Shown: positions 45,393-53,925 of the stretch, one piece after another
Position numbering within the stretch: position 1 is the first letter of the stretch
Layout of the letters: every line of letters starts with the position of its first letter
Assembly (NCBI GenBank): GCA_003144015.1
Contig: QFWS01000003.1
Location: forward strand, 310,001-374,000
Direction: 5' to 3'
Length of the DNA stretch: 64,000 nt
Source: Flavobacteriaceae bacterium LYZ1037
GTDB lineage: Bacteria > Bacteroidota > Bacteroidia > Flavobacteriales > Flavobacteriaceae
Notes under the pieces: model-generated
The model's input: only the letters and a program-made list of their open reading frames with translations
Told to the model about the DNA's origin: nothing
Database searches by the model: none
Program-made: the position numbers and the translations under genes

Positions 45393-45752
45393 AGAGCTGG
45401 TTTATTAGAAAATAAACAATAATACTAGTCGCAATTGGTATAAAAAATTGAAAAAAGTTAATTATTTTAAAAGTGTCTTGATTTTATATTTCTTGATTCT
45501 ATATTTTTTAAAATTAATTAATTACTTGTAGGAAAACATTCGCTTAAATTTTGTATTTTTACTTGAGTGCCAGTTTTTTAAATAAACTAGCACTCAAGTA
45601 TTTTCTGTTTAATAGCTATTAGCCCTTCCTCTGCTATTGCACATAAGATGATGTTTATAACAAGTTGTGTCTCGCAATTTGAATTCTATAATAAACACAT
45701 CTAAAAACCTTATTACAGATTGTAATTAATTATTAACTTAAAACCAAGACCC
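45393..45752. other. 360-nt AT-rich intergenic region with a hairpin
   Basis: No credible ORF. It holds the 16-nt-arm hairpin at 45561-45599 (separate entry), a perfect 12-bp palindrome TAATAGCTATTA at 45610-45621, and otherwise A/T-rich sequence. A possible promoter-like TTG at about 45525 and TAAATTTTG just before the hairpin is weak. The region separates the 36411-45392 operon from the next gene. Confidence 0.5.
45561..45599. terminator. Strong hairpin, probable terminator or small structured RNA
   Basis: ACTTGAGTGC-C-AGTTT (45561-45576) pairs with AAACT-A-GCACTCAAGT (45584-45599): 15 pairs with one C/A mismatch and a 7-nt loop, followed by ATTTTCTGTTT. It is 168 nt past the nearest forward stop codon, which is far for a simple terminator. 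Confidence 0.5.
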
Positions 45753-46316
45753 ATGAAAAATTTAGTTTTAATAGGTTGTTTATTATTCCTTTTCACTTCC
45801 TGCAACAATAAACATAGATACACACAAGAATCTGAAGAAATTGAAATTGTTAAAGCCAACATTAATGATTACGATTACCAAGAATGGGATAAACTAAAAT
45901 CCCACTATGCAGATTCTGCACAAGTATTCTATAATTCTAGATCTAGAATATTTTCTCCAGATGAATTGATTGAGTATCACAAAAACAACGACATTAATTT
46001 GTCTACTCGTGCTTTTGAAGATGAAAGTCGAGAATATGAAATGGTAGAAGACAATAACGGCAAAACTTGGGTGAATTTCTGGGGTTTGTGGAAAGGAAAC
46101 TTAGCAGCCAATAACAAGCAAATTATTATGCCTGTTCATATCACCTATCAATTTGTCAATAAAAAAATTGTAAAAGAATATGGGTATTGGAATTCTGCTG
46201 AGATTCAACTAGAGCTTCAAAAAATAGAAGCTAATAAATCATTATTAGAACCTGAAGAAGAAACAGTAGAAATTGTTGAAATTCAAGATATAGAAGACAT
46301 AGAAGAAGTTGAATAA
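45753..46316 (+). CDS. Lipoprotein, nuclear transport factor 2-like
   Basis: A 187-residue lipoprotein with lipobox LFTSCNN (cysteine near 17). The body has the SnoaL/NTF2 plan: first helix VKANINDYDYQEWDKLKSHYADSAQVFYN, a second helix SPDELIEYHKN, then strands WVNFWGLWKGNLA and MPVHITYQFVNKKIVKEYGYWN, where the final V-x-x-x-x-I-V-x-E-x-G matches the last strand. A strongly acidic, repetitive tail (about 25 residues of E, I, V and D) follows. Ligand and activity are unknown. It resembles the possible NTF2-like protein at 35830 in size and layout, but not closely in sequence. Confidence 0.75.
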   Translation: MKNLVLIGCLLFLFTSCNNKHRYTQESEEIEIVKANINDYDYQEWDKLKSHYADSAQVFYNSRSRIFSPDELIEYHKNNDINLSTRAFEDESREYEMVEDNNGKTWVNFWGLWKGNLAANNKQIIMPVHITYQFVNKKIVKEYGYWNSAEIQLELQKIEANKSLLEPEEETVEIVEIQDIEDIEEVE

Positions 46317-46434
46317 ACTTAAAAATCACCCATTGTTTCAATATTGTATTTCATTAGTGAAACGGACATTCTATGTCAAATTTTAACGCTTTCCTTATTT
46401 AATATTCATGTTTAGATAAAAATTTTAGCCTACT

Positions 46435-46463
46435 CGGACAATAAAATGAAGCATTCGTCCTAA
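46435..46463. promoter_or_regulatory. Dyad cggaca-N15-cgtcctaa upstream of the 46553 gene
   Basis: CGGACA at 46435-46440 and CGTCCTAA at 46456-46463 have the same spacing as the dyad at 35729. The site lies about 90 nt before ATG 46553, a position suited to activation. Confidence 0.55.
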
Positions 46464-46552
46464 ATCGATTTTATACCTTGATAAATATCACTTACTTAGA
46501 ATTCAATTGAATTTTGAAAAAAGTATAAAAAAATTTATAAAATACCTTCATT

Positions 46553-47611
46553 ATGAAATCGAACATCTTTATACTATGTTGCTTTTTTAGTCTATTTTTT
46601 TCTTGTATAGAAAAACAAGAAAAAACTACCGACATTGAAACCGATTGCACGTCCATATATATGGATTATTCAAATAGTAAAGACCAATTTACAGGTGGCA
46701 TTAATATGATTCCAATTAAAACAGCTAAAGGCACCTTCAATGTTTGGACAAAACGTGTTGGTAATAACCCTAAAATAAAAGTATTACTTCTTCATGGCGG
46801 ACCTGGTGGGACACACGAATTATTTGAATGCTTTGATGGCTATTTCCCAAACGAAGAAATTGAATATGTATATTACGATCAGTTAGATTCTTATTATAGC
46901 GACAAACCAAATGATTCTACACTTTGGACAACAGATCGTTTTGTTGAAGAAGTTGAACAAGTTAGAAAAGCGTTAAAAATGGATCATAGTAACTTCTATT
47001 TATTAGGTCAATCTTGGGGAGGTATTTTAGCCATGGAATATGCTTTAAAATATCAAGATAATTTAAAAGGTTTAATTATCTCGAACATGATGGCTAGCAT
47101 CCCTGAATATGAAAAATATGCTGCTGAAGTATTAGGACCGCAATTAGATCCTGAAGTTTATAAAGAAATTAAAGACATGGAAGCTAATAACGATTTTGAA
47201 AATCCAAGATATGCAGAATTGGTCACAACCAATTATTATACAGAACACGTATTAAGAATGCCTTTAAATTCCTGGCCAGAATCAATAACACGAGGATTTA
47301 ACCACTTAAATCCAAGCATCTATATTTATATGCAAGGCTATAGTGAATTTGGAGTTACTGGTAATGCCTCTTTAAAAGGCTGGGATGTATCGGATAGGTT
47401 AAAAACCATAAACACGCCAACCTTAATGATTGGTGCTACTTATGATACTATGGATCCAAAATATATGGAATGGATGTCTAACCAAGTTCCTAACGGTCGC
47501 TTCTTATTGTGTCCAAACGGAAGTCATTTCTCTCAATACGATGATCAAAAAAATTATTTCAAAGGATTGATTTCTTTTATCAAAGATGTGGATTCTGGCT
47601 CATTTAATTAA
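46553..47611 (+). CDS. Proline iminopeptidase-family alpha/beta hydrolase lipoprotein (S33)
   Basis: An envelope-anchored peptidase of 352 residues with a lipobox FFSCIEK (cysteine near 18). The oxyanion-hole motif HGGPGG (about 82-87) is diagnostic of proline iminopeptidases. The nucleophile elbow is GQSWGG (Ser near 146), the acidic residue is in GATYDTMDP and the catalytic His in GSHFSQYD, so the triad is complete. It would release N-terminal proline or act on small amides. A LytTR-like dyad is present in its leader region, and the amidohydrolase gene follows 10 nt downstream, probably in the same transcript. Confidence 0.93.
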   Translation: MKSNIFILCCFFSLFFSCIEKQEKTTDIETDCTSIYMDYSNSKDQFTGGINMIPIKTAKGTFNVWTKRVGNNPKIKVLLLHGGPGGTHELFECFDGYFPNEEIEYVYYDQLDSYYSDKPNDSTLWTTDRFVEEVEQVRKALKMDHSNFYLLGQSWGGILAMEYALKYQDNLKGLIISNMMASIPEYEKYAAEVLGPQLDPEVYKEIKDMEANNDFENPRYAELVTTNYYTEHVLRMPLNSWPESITRGFNHLNPSIYIYMQGYSEFGVTGNASLKGWDVSDRLKTINTPTLMIGATYDTMDPKYMEWMSNQVPNGRFLLCPNGSHFSQYDDQKNYFKGLISFIKDVDSGSFN

Positions 47612-47621
47612 TCTATTTTTT

Positions 47622-49358
47622 ATGAATAAAATACTTAGTACTTTAACCTTATTTTTCTCTATTACATTTGGTTTTTCGCAAACTTATATCACGAATGTAA
47701 CCATTATAGATGTTGAGAATCAAAAGTTAATTCCCAATCAAACAGTAGTTATTACTGGAGATAAAATTTCTAATATTCAATCAAGTAAAAAGATTAAAGT
47801 TGCAGCAGATACTTCTGTAATTGATGGTACTAACAAATATTTAGCACCAGGTTTAACAGACGCTCATGTGCATTTTTTTCAAAATGGAGGGCTTTACTCG
47901 CGTCCTGATGTTATTGATTTAAGAAAGGAAAAATCTTTTGAAGAAGTCATTGAATTTTCTCATGAAAATATGGAAGACCAACTTCGAAGATATTTAAGAA
48001 GTGGTATTACTAATGTGATAGACGTTGGAGCCACTTATAACCTCCTTGAACTAAGAAAAACTTTCGAAAACGAAAATTTTGCACCTTCAGTTTACATGAC
48101 AGGCCCATTGTTAACCACATACGAACCTCAAGTTTACATAGGATTAAAAAAGAACGAACCATTCAGTTTGGTTAAAACCGAAGAAGATGGCAGAAAAATG
48201 GTACAAGCACAATTAGCATATAAGCCAGATTTCATTAAAATCTGGTACATCGCTGGTGCAGATGGTTTGGATACAGAAACAAGTGCAAGGAAAAATTCTC
48301 CTTTAGTTAAAGCCATTATTGAAGAAGCCCATAAAAACAATTTAAAAGTTGCTGTTCACGCATCCGAAAGAATAACTGCGCAATTAGCAGTAGAAAATGG
48401 TGCTGATTTTTTAGTACATAGTGTGGACGATGAAATTATACAACCAGAATTTGTTAATCTTTTAAAGAAAAACAAAGTCATTCTTTGTCCAACTCTTATA
48501 GTTTATGATAATTACTTAAATACCTTTGGTCAAAAACACAACTTTAGCAATTTAGAATTTGAACAAACCAATCCATATCAATTAGGAACTTTATTGGACT
48601 TAAAGCATCTTCAAGACACAACTCTTGTTAACAACTACAAAAACATGGCAAATTCTAAAAGCCGGGTGTCAGCTCTTAAAAAATCAGATTCAATTAGCAT
48701 GGTTAATTTAAAAATCCTTTCAGATGCTGGAGTAGTAATTGCAAGTGGAACGGATGCTGGAAATATTGGAACCTTGCATGCTTCATCTTATTTAATAGAA
48801 TTACAAGCCATGCAAAAAAGTGGCATGAATAATTGGCAAATACTTCAAGCATCCACAATCAATGGCGCAAAAATTTTGGATAAACAAAATGAATTCGGAA
48901 CCGTAAGTATTGGCAAAAAAGCCAATTTGATTCTTTTAGATGAGAACCCTGTTGAGAACCTAGAAAACTTAACAAAAATATATCGTGTAATAAACAAAGG
49001 AACTGTTTTTAATCCAAAGGATATAGTTACAGAAACTCCTGAAGCATTGGTACAACGTCAGTTAAATGGATATAACTCGAGAAACATAGATGCTTTTTTA
49101 GAGCCTTATGCAGACGATGTAGAGATTTATAATTATCCTGACCAGTTACTCATGAAAGGAAAAGACAATATGCGTTTAGGTTATACTCAAATGTTTGAAT
49201 CGATACCTAATTTACATTGCGAACTTAAAGGAAGACTCATTAGAGGCAACGTTGTTATAGACCAGGAATATGTAAAAATGGGAGAAAGCATAGTTGAAGC
49301 TATTGCTATCTATCATATAGAAGACAACAAAATTAAGAAAGTATATTTTATAAATTAA
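47622..49358 (+). CDS. Exported amidohydrolase (imidazolonepropionase-like) with C-terminal SnoaL domain
   Basis: A two-domain exported enzyme of 578 residues, starting at ATG 47622 with a signal peptide (MNKILSTLTLFFSITFGFSQ). The longer frame from 47586 would overlap the previous gene. The amidohydrolase part (about 20-465) has the metal motif DAHVHFF near 80, Lys in DFIKIWYIAG, later histidines in VAVHAS and FLVHSVDDE, and the Asp ligand in ASGTDAGN. All of these match metal-dependent imidazolonepropionase/prolidase-like members. The last about 105 residues (TPEALVQRQLNGYNSRNIDAFLEPYADDVEIYN...) form a SnoaL/NTF2-like domain. The combination with the upstream S33 peptidase suggests breakdown of peptides or cyclic amides. 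Confidence 0.92.
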   Translation: MNKILSTLTLFFSITFGFSQTYITNVTIIDVENQKLIPNQTVVITGDKISNIQSSKKIKVAADTSVIDGTNKYLAPGLTDAHVHFFQNGGLYSRPDVIDLRKEKSFEEVIEFSHENMEDQLRRYLRSGITNVIDVGATYNLLELRKTFENENFAPSVYMTGPLLTTYEPQVYIGLKKNEPFSLVKTEEDGRKMVQAQLAYKPDFIKIWYIAGADGLDTETSARKNSPLVKAIIEEAHKNNLKVAVHASERITAQLAVENGADFLVHSVDDEIIQPEFVNLLKKNKVILCPTLIVYDNYLNTFGQKHNFSNLEFEQTNPYQLGTLLDLKHLQDTTLVNNYKNMANSKSRVSALKKSDSISMVNLKILSDAGVVIASGTDAGNIGTLHASSYLIELQAMQKSGMNNWQILQASTINGAKILDKQNEFGTVSIGKKANLILLDENPVENLENLTKIYRVINKGTVFNPKDIVTETPEALVQRQLNGYNSRNIDAFLEPYADDVEIYNYPDQLLMKGKDNMRLGYTQMFESIPNLHCELKGRLIRGNVVIDQEYVKMGESIVEAIAIYHIEDNKIKKVYFIN

Positions 49359-49401
49359 AACACCCTAAGTCTTATTATTAATAGCATTAAAACTAAGACA
49401 G

Positions 49402-50652
49402 ATGACAACCAACAAACCACTACAACCAGTAACTAAAGAAGATAGAATAGATTTTTTGGATATTTTAAGAGGTATTGCTATTCTATTTATTTTCGCTGCT
49501 AATATTGTATTTTTTTCTGGATACGTCTTCTTCCCACCCGAGGCACATATACCTGCAACTATTCTAGTAACAGATAACTTTGTAGATTTTACAAATTTCA
49601 CCTTAATAGATGGCAAATTTTATTCCATATTTTCTTTGCTTTTTGGTATTGGATGCGCCATACAATTCAATAAATTAAATAACCACAACAAACCCTTTGC
49701 TCCTTTTTTTAGACACAGAATGTTCTGGCTTTTAATAATAGGGTTAATTCATTTATGTCTTTTTTGGTTAGGAGACATTTTAACTCTCTATGCTTTACTT
49801 GGTTTTATACTTATTTGGTTTATTAACATGTCCAACAAGAAGCTTATAACTTGGGCAATTATTTTAATTTTATTTCCTCTTGTTAACTGGTTTGTTATAC
49901 ATGTGGCCAATTTTAATTATCCGAAATATATATTTCAGCTAAACATAGATTACGCGAAACATTTCGGGTTTCAAATGGCTGAATGGCAAGGTAAAGAATT
50001 TACCGATTTTCAAGCATATTTAAAAAATGATAACTTGATTGAGTTTTTTAAAATGAACGTTGGTAATACCTTTATTAGAATAGGAAATATTTTAAGGGAA
50101 GGTAGAATCTTTAAAGTGCTTGGTGTTTTTTTAATCGGACTTTGGGCGGGAAGAAAAATTATAAACGAAAATTTGCTAAATAATACCAAATTTTTAAAGA
50201 AAGTGGCTATATATGGTTTTAGTATTGGTCTTCCAATAAGTATCATTAGAACCTATCTTGAATTTTTCACAAATCCTGAATCACAAATTTTAGGATTTTT
50301 AAACACCCTTTCATATGCTTTTGGCACAGTTCCTCTTGCCATGGGTTATGCTTCTTTACTAGCTCTGTTATATAGAAAAAATTTAAAATTTTTAAACTGG
50401 TTTGCACCAGTTGGAAAAACAGCTTTATCCAATTACATTTTTCAAACATTTATATCAATAACCATATTCTATGGAATTGGTTTTGGTTTTGTAGGCAAGC
50501 TTGGTATAACAGTAATTATGGGTATTTCAATAGCCGTTTTTTGTTTTCAAGTAGTCTTGAGTACCTGGTGGCTTAAGCATTTTAGGTTTGGGCCATTAGA
50601 ATGGATTTGGAGACAATTAACCTATAAAAAAAGGATTAAACTTAAGAAATAA
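49402..50652 (+). CDS. DUF418 domain-containing membrane protein
   Basis: A polytopic membrane protein of 416 residues with about nine or ten hydrophobic segments. It starts with the RIDFLDILRGIAILFIFAANI signature of DUF418/DUF1624 proteins. The middle SLLFGIGCAIQF and C-terminal NYIFQTFISITIF and WWLKHFRFGPLEWIWRQLTY parts are diagnostic for DUF418 (F-x-x-G-P-L-E-W-x-W-R). The function of the family is unknown; an acyltransferase-like or transport role has been suggested for relatives. It heads a set of same-strand genes with short gaps leading into the FIST array, though a shared transcript is not certain. Confidence 0.93.
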   Translation: MTTNKPLQPVTKEDRIDFLDILRGIAILFIFAANIVFFSGYVFFPPEAHIPATILVTDNFVDFTNFTLIDGKFYSIFSLLFGIGCAIQFNKLNNHNKPFAPFFRHRMFWLLIIGLIHLCLFWLGDILTLYALLGFILIWFINMSNKKLITWAIILILFPLVNWFVIHVANFNYPKYIFQLNIDYAKHFGFQMAEWQGKEFTDFQAYLKNDNLIEFFKMNVGNTFIRIGNILREGRIFKVLGVFLIGLWAGRKIINENLLNNTKFLKKVAIYGFSIGLPISIIRTYLEFFTNPESQILGFLNTLSYAFGTVPLAMGYASLLALLYRKNLKFLNWFAPVGKTALSNYIFQTFISITIFYGIGFGFVGKLGITVIMGISIAVFCFQVVLSTWWLKHFRFGPLEWIWRQLTYKKRIKLKK

Positions 50653-50680
50653 CATATAATCAAATCAAAAACGAAACATC

Positions 50681-51016
50681 ATGAATTCAATGGAGAAACC
50701 TTGGTCAAAAAAAGAATTGCAAATATATATTTTACTGCTTTGTGCCAATGCAGATTCAGAAGAAACTGAAGAAGAACTTGAATTAATAAAATCTAAAACA
50801 GACCCTGATACTTTCATCAAAATGCATAAAGAATTTAGTGAAGATACAGAGGAAGATAGGTTCGAAAAAATAGACACCAACGTGCATTTGCATGACTATT
50901 CCAATATGGAACTTTCAGATTTTAGAAAAGAGATGTACGAAGTTTTCTTAACAGATAAAAGATACCTTCTCATGGAACGTAATCTCGATCGTATTTTAGA
51001 TAACATTCTGTATTAA
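50681..51016 (+). CDS. Small acidic soluble protein, TerB-like helical pattern, unknown
   Basis: A 111-residue acidic, helical protein. ELQIYILLLCANADSEETEEELELIKSKTDPDTFIKMHKEF resembles the first helices of TerB-like proteins (I-L-L-x-x-A-x-A-D-x-E-x-x-x-E-E-L). The remainder, SDFRKEMYEVFLTDKRYLLMERNLDRILDNILY, is a further helix pair. A second ATG lies three codons in (50690), so the true start is uncertain. It follows the DUF418 gene by 28 nt and precedes the DUF6090 genes. No function is proposed. Confidence 0.72.
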   Translation: MNSMEKPWSKKELQIYILLLCANADSEETEEELELIKSKTDPDTFIKMHKEFSEDTEEDRFEKIDTNVHLHDYSNMELSDFRKEMYEVFLTDKRYLLMERNLDRILDNILY

Positions 51017-51048
51017 CCATCTCATATTTAGTTATTAAAAAAATATAG

Positions 51049-51822
51049 ATGATAAAATTCTTTAGACATATTCGCCAAACCATGATAAAAGAAAACAGAG
51101 TTAGCAAATACTTACTGTACGCCATTGGCGAAATCATCCTAGTAGTTATTGGCATTCTCATTGCTTTGCAAATAAACAATACTAACGAAGCGAATAAAGC
51201 AAGAGTAAAAGAATTGCATTATCTTAAAAACATCAAAACCGATTTACTCCTAAACATAGATAACATCAATAGTTTTATTGAAACCAGAGAAACTAAAATT
51301 AAATCGGCAAACATTGTTTTGGAGTATTATGAGGGTAAACCTCTCTCTAATCTTAATGATTTCAACAAAAATATTTTAAACGTTTATATCTGGCATAAAT
51401 TCTATCAAATAAACAACACCTTTTTAGAATTAACCAACTCAGGAAATCTAGCTACAATATCAAATGATGCCATAAAGAACGGTTTACTAAATATAGATGC
51501 GCTTTATAAAGAATTAAAAGGCGAAGAAGAGCATTATCGTTTTGACACAGAGGTACTACTTTATGAGCCTTCGTTTAATGTTTTAGACTTAAATCCACTA
51601 ACAAAAAAATTCATGTACGATGTTAGTAATGGCCAAGCTGGAGAAAATACTGAAATACCTAGAGAAAATTTTGAAACACTTTTAAAAGACACCAAACATA
51701 AAAATGGCTTCGTAATGGCAGTTTATGAATTTACAGTTATGAACGGTCAATTAGCAACCATGAAAAACATGTCTGAAGAACTTCTACATCTAATTGATAA
51801 GGAACTAAAAAAGGATAAATGA
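51049..51822 (+). CDS. DUF6090 family protein, first of three
   Basis: A 257-residue membrane-anchored protein. The N-terminus is the family hallmark: a basic amphipathic start (MIKFFRHIRQTMIKENRVSK), then YLLYAIGEIILVVIGILIALQINN, one transmembrane helix with an acidic residue in the middle of the entry segment. The rest is a soluble helical domain of about 200 residues with no recognised motif. Members typically occur in runs in Flavobacteriaceae. Its stop overlaps the start of the next copy by four bases (ATGA). Function unknown. Confidence 0.9.
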   Translation: MIKFFRHIRQTMIKENRVSKYLLYAIGEIILVVIGILIALQINNTNEANKARVKELHYLKNIKTDLLLNIDNINSFIETRETKIKSANIVLEYYEGKPLSNLNDFNKNILNVYIWHKFYQINNTFLELTNSGNLATISNDAIKNGLLNIDALYKELKGEEEHYRFDTEVLLYEPSFNVLDLNPLTKKFMYDVSNGQAGENTEIPRENFETLLKDTKHKNGFVMAVYEFTVMNGQLATMKNMSEELLHLIDKELKKDK

Positions 51823-52562
51823 TTAAATTCTTCAGAAAAATACGTCAAAACATGATTAAAGAAAACAAAGCTAGCAAATACTTGCTTTACGCCATTGGCG
51901 AAATCATCCTCGTGGTTATTGGTATTTTAATTGCGCTTCAAATTAATAATTGGAATGAAAACAAGAAAATAAATAAATCTATTTCAGAACATTCAGTCAT
52001 TTTGAAACAAAACTTATTGGAAGACAAAACACAGCTGGAACTATTACATCAAAACATGACTGATAATGTTATTTATTCAGATTCTTTGATGATGCAAATA
52101 AAAACTTTAATACCTATTGATGGTAATACAACTAAATATTTAGTGAAATTATTATTGGAATATCAGTTTAGGCCAAATACCAATGCTATGGAAACCATCA
52201 TGCAATCGAACGAAATTCCTTTTTTAAAAACAGAATTACAAACAGCCATTCTTGACTATTATGCTTTAATTAAAAGTGCTCAAGAACGAGAAAACATTTC
52301 AAACACTCAAATTCAAAGTAAATATGAAGTTTTTATTACTTCTCAGTATCCATTGATATTTCAGAGAAATAATAGATGGGATTTTATAAACAACTACTAC
52401 AAAGACGATCCAAGACTATTATTAGCTTTAAATGAAGAAGAATTTCTTGCTGATAAACAATTGGAAATTTTAATCACATCTCGTTATTTTCAAAGCGTTG
52501 CACTTAAAAAATTCTATTCTGATTTGCTGGAAGCTTCAAACTCCATATTAAAACTGCTTTAA
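51819..52562 (+). CDS. DUF6090 family protein, second of three
   Basis: A 247-residue paralogue of the preceding gene. The first about 50 residues are almost the same (MIKFFRKIRQNMIKENKASK, then the YLLYAIGEIILVVIGILIALQINNWNENKK membrane helix), including long identical DNA stretches. The soluble part (about 55-247) is unrelated at a glance, so the membrane module has been kept and the outer or inner domain changed. The translational overlap with the first copy and a 3-nt gap to the third suggest one transcript. Confidence 0.9.
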   Translation: MIKFFRKIRQNMIKENKASKYLLYAIGEIILVVIGILIALQINNWNENKKINKSISEHSVILKQNLLEDKTQLELLHQNMTDNVIYSDSLMMQIKTLIPIDGNTTKYLVKLLLEYQFRPNTNAMETIMQSNEIPFLKTELQTAILDYYALIKSAQERENISNTQIQSKYEVFITSQYPLIFQRNNRWDFINNYYKDDPRLLLALNEEEFLADKQLEILITSRYFQSVALKKFYSDLLEASNSILKLL

Positions 52563-52565
52563 AAT

Positions 52566-52733
52566 ATGATAAAATTCTTCAGACATATCAGACAGGACCT
52601 TCTCAACAAGGGTAAAACCACCAAATACTTCAAATACGCTATAGGAGAAATTGTATTAGTAGTTTTTGGTATTTTAATTGCCTTAAGCATCAACAATTGG
52701 AATGAAAACAGAAAACATATAAATTTTAATTAA
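52566..52733 (+). pseudogene. Truncated third DUF6090 gene (55 codons)
   Basis: An ATG at 52566 opens MIKFFRHIRQDLLNKGKTTK, then a YFKYAIGEIVLVVFGILIALSINN membrane helix, then WNENRKHINFN and TAA at 52731-52733. It has the whole N-terminal membrane module of DUF6090 but none of the about 200-residue soluble domain. It is probably a remnant of a longer gene, although a membrane-only product cannot be ruled out because the module is intact. It lies 3 nt after the second copy and 36 nt before the first FIST gene. Confidence 0.82.
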
Positions 52734-52769
52734 CTTTAAAGAATCAAGTAAAAACTCACAATAAAATCC

Positions 52770-53909
52770 ATGAAAGCAAAATCCATAAAAGGACATTCTA
52801 ATTCAGAAATAAAAACAGCTTTAATTCAAAGTATGGCAGATGGATTTAAACCCACTTTGGCCATCGTCTTTTTATCTATAAGTCAAGATAGAAAAGCAAT
52901 ATGTCAGCTTCTAGATAAAGAAAATATTGCTATCTATGGATCAACAAGCAATGGTGAGTTTATCGACGAAGAAAATGAAAAAGAATCGACTGCCATTTTG
53001 TTAATGGATATTAAAAGAGAACATTTTAAAATTTACCTCGAAGAATATCCCAATAAAAACTATCGTGAAACTGCAAAAAACATAGCTTCAAAAGCAAAAA
53101 AAGAATTTAAAAAACCTGCATTCTTAATTGCTGCAAGTCATCTTGAAACTGATGCCGAACAATTACTTTATGGTTTTGAAGATATTATTGGAAAGCATGT
53201 TAATGTTTTTGGAGGAATGGCAGGAGACGATTATACATTTTCAGATCAATTTGTTTTTACAAATGGAAAAGAAAGCAATATTGGAACTGTAGTCTTAGCC
53301 TTAGAAGAAAACAAAATAAAGATTAAAGGAGTTGCCACCTGTGGCTGGAAAGCTGTAGGCACTGAAAAAACCGTTACTAAAAGCGAAGGTAATCATGTTT
53401 ATACTGTAGATAATATTCCTGTATTAGATATTACCACAAAATATGGTGGTTTAGAAAATGTAACTCCCGAAAACGAAAACTTATTACTTGAGATCGCTGC
53501 CAATTTCCCCTTGCAATTACAAAGAGAAAAAGGCGACCCTGTAATGCGACCTGGTTTGGTTGTTGACTGGAGTGATCGTTCCTTTTATTGTAGTGGGTCT
53601 GTACCTCAAGGTTCTAAAGTTCGCTTTTCACTACCACCAGATTTTGATGTGATGGATAAAGTAATTAAAGGTGTTCAACACTTAAAAGATACTGAAATGC
53701 CTGAAGCAGATGCTTTAGTCGTTTTTAGTTGTGCAGGAAGAATTTTATCTCTTGGACCACTAATGAATCTAGAGTTGGAAGGCGTGAAGAATGTATGGAA
53801 TATACCAATGGCTGGTATGTTCTCTAATGGAGAATTAGCCAGAGCAACAGGTGGCAACCTTGAAATGCACAACCTAACAACTTGTTGTGTTGCACTAAAA
53901 GAAAAATAA
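52770..53909 (+). CDS. FIST domain protein 1
   Basis: A soluble FIST_N plus FIST_C protein of 379 residues. FIST_N (about 1-205) includes PTLAIVFLSISQDRKAICQLL, IYGSTSNGEF and the glycine-rich GGMAGDDY segment. FIST_C (about 205-360) includes ATCGWKAVGTEKTVTKSEGNHVY, PVMRPGLVVDWSDRSFYCSGSVPQGSKVRFS and FSCAGRILSLGPLMNLELEGVKN. FIST domains are predicted ligand-binding sensors (possibly for amino-acid-like compounds) that feed kinases, cyclases or chemoreceptors. Here no output domain is attached, so the protein would report to a partner, presumably the downstream kinase. It starts the array, 36 nt after the DUF6090 stub. Confidence 0.93.
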   Translation: MKAKSIKGHSNSEIKTALIQSMADGFKPTLAIVFLSISQDRKAICQLLDKENIAIYGSTSNGEFIDEENEKESTAILLMDIKREHFKIYLEEYPNKNYRETAKNIASKAKKEFKKPAFLIAASHLETDAEQLLYGFEDIIGKHVNVFGGMAGDDYTFSDQFVFTNGKESNIGTVVLALEENKIKIKGVATCGWKAVGTEKTVTKSEGNHVYTVDNIPVLDITTKYGGLENVTPENENLLLEIAANFPLQLQREKGDPVMRPGLVVDWSDRSFYCSGSVPQGSKVRFSLPPDFDVMDKVIKGVQHLKDTEMPEADALVVFSCAGRILSLGPLMNLELEGVKNVWNIPMAGMFSNGELARATGGNLEMHNLTTCCVALKEK

Positions 53910-53925
53910 TTAAACTATAATAAAT

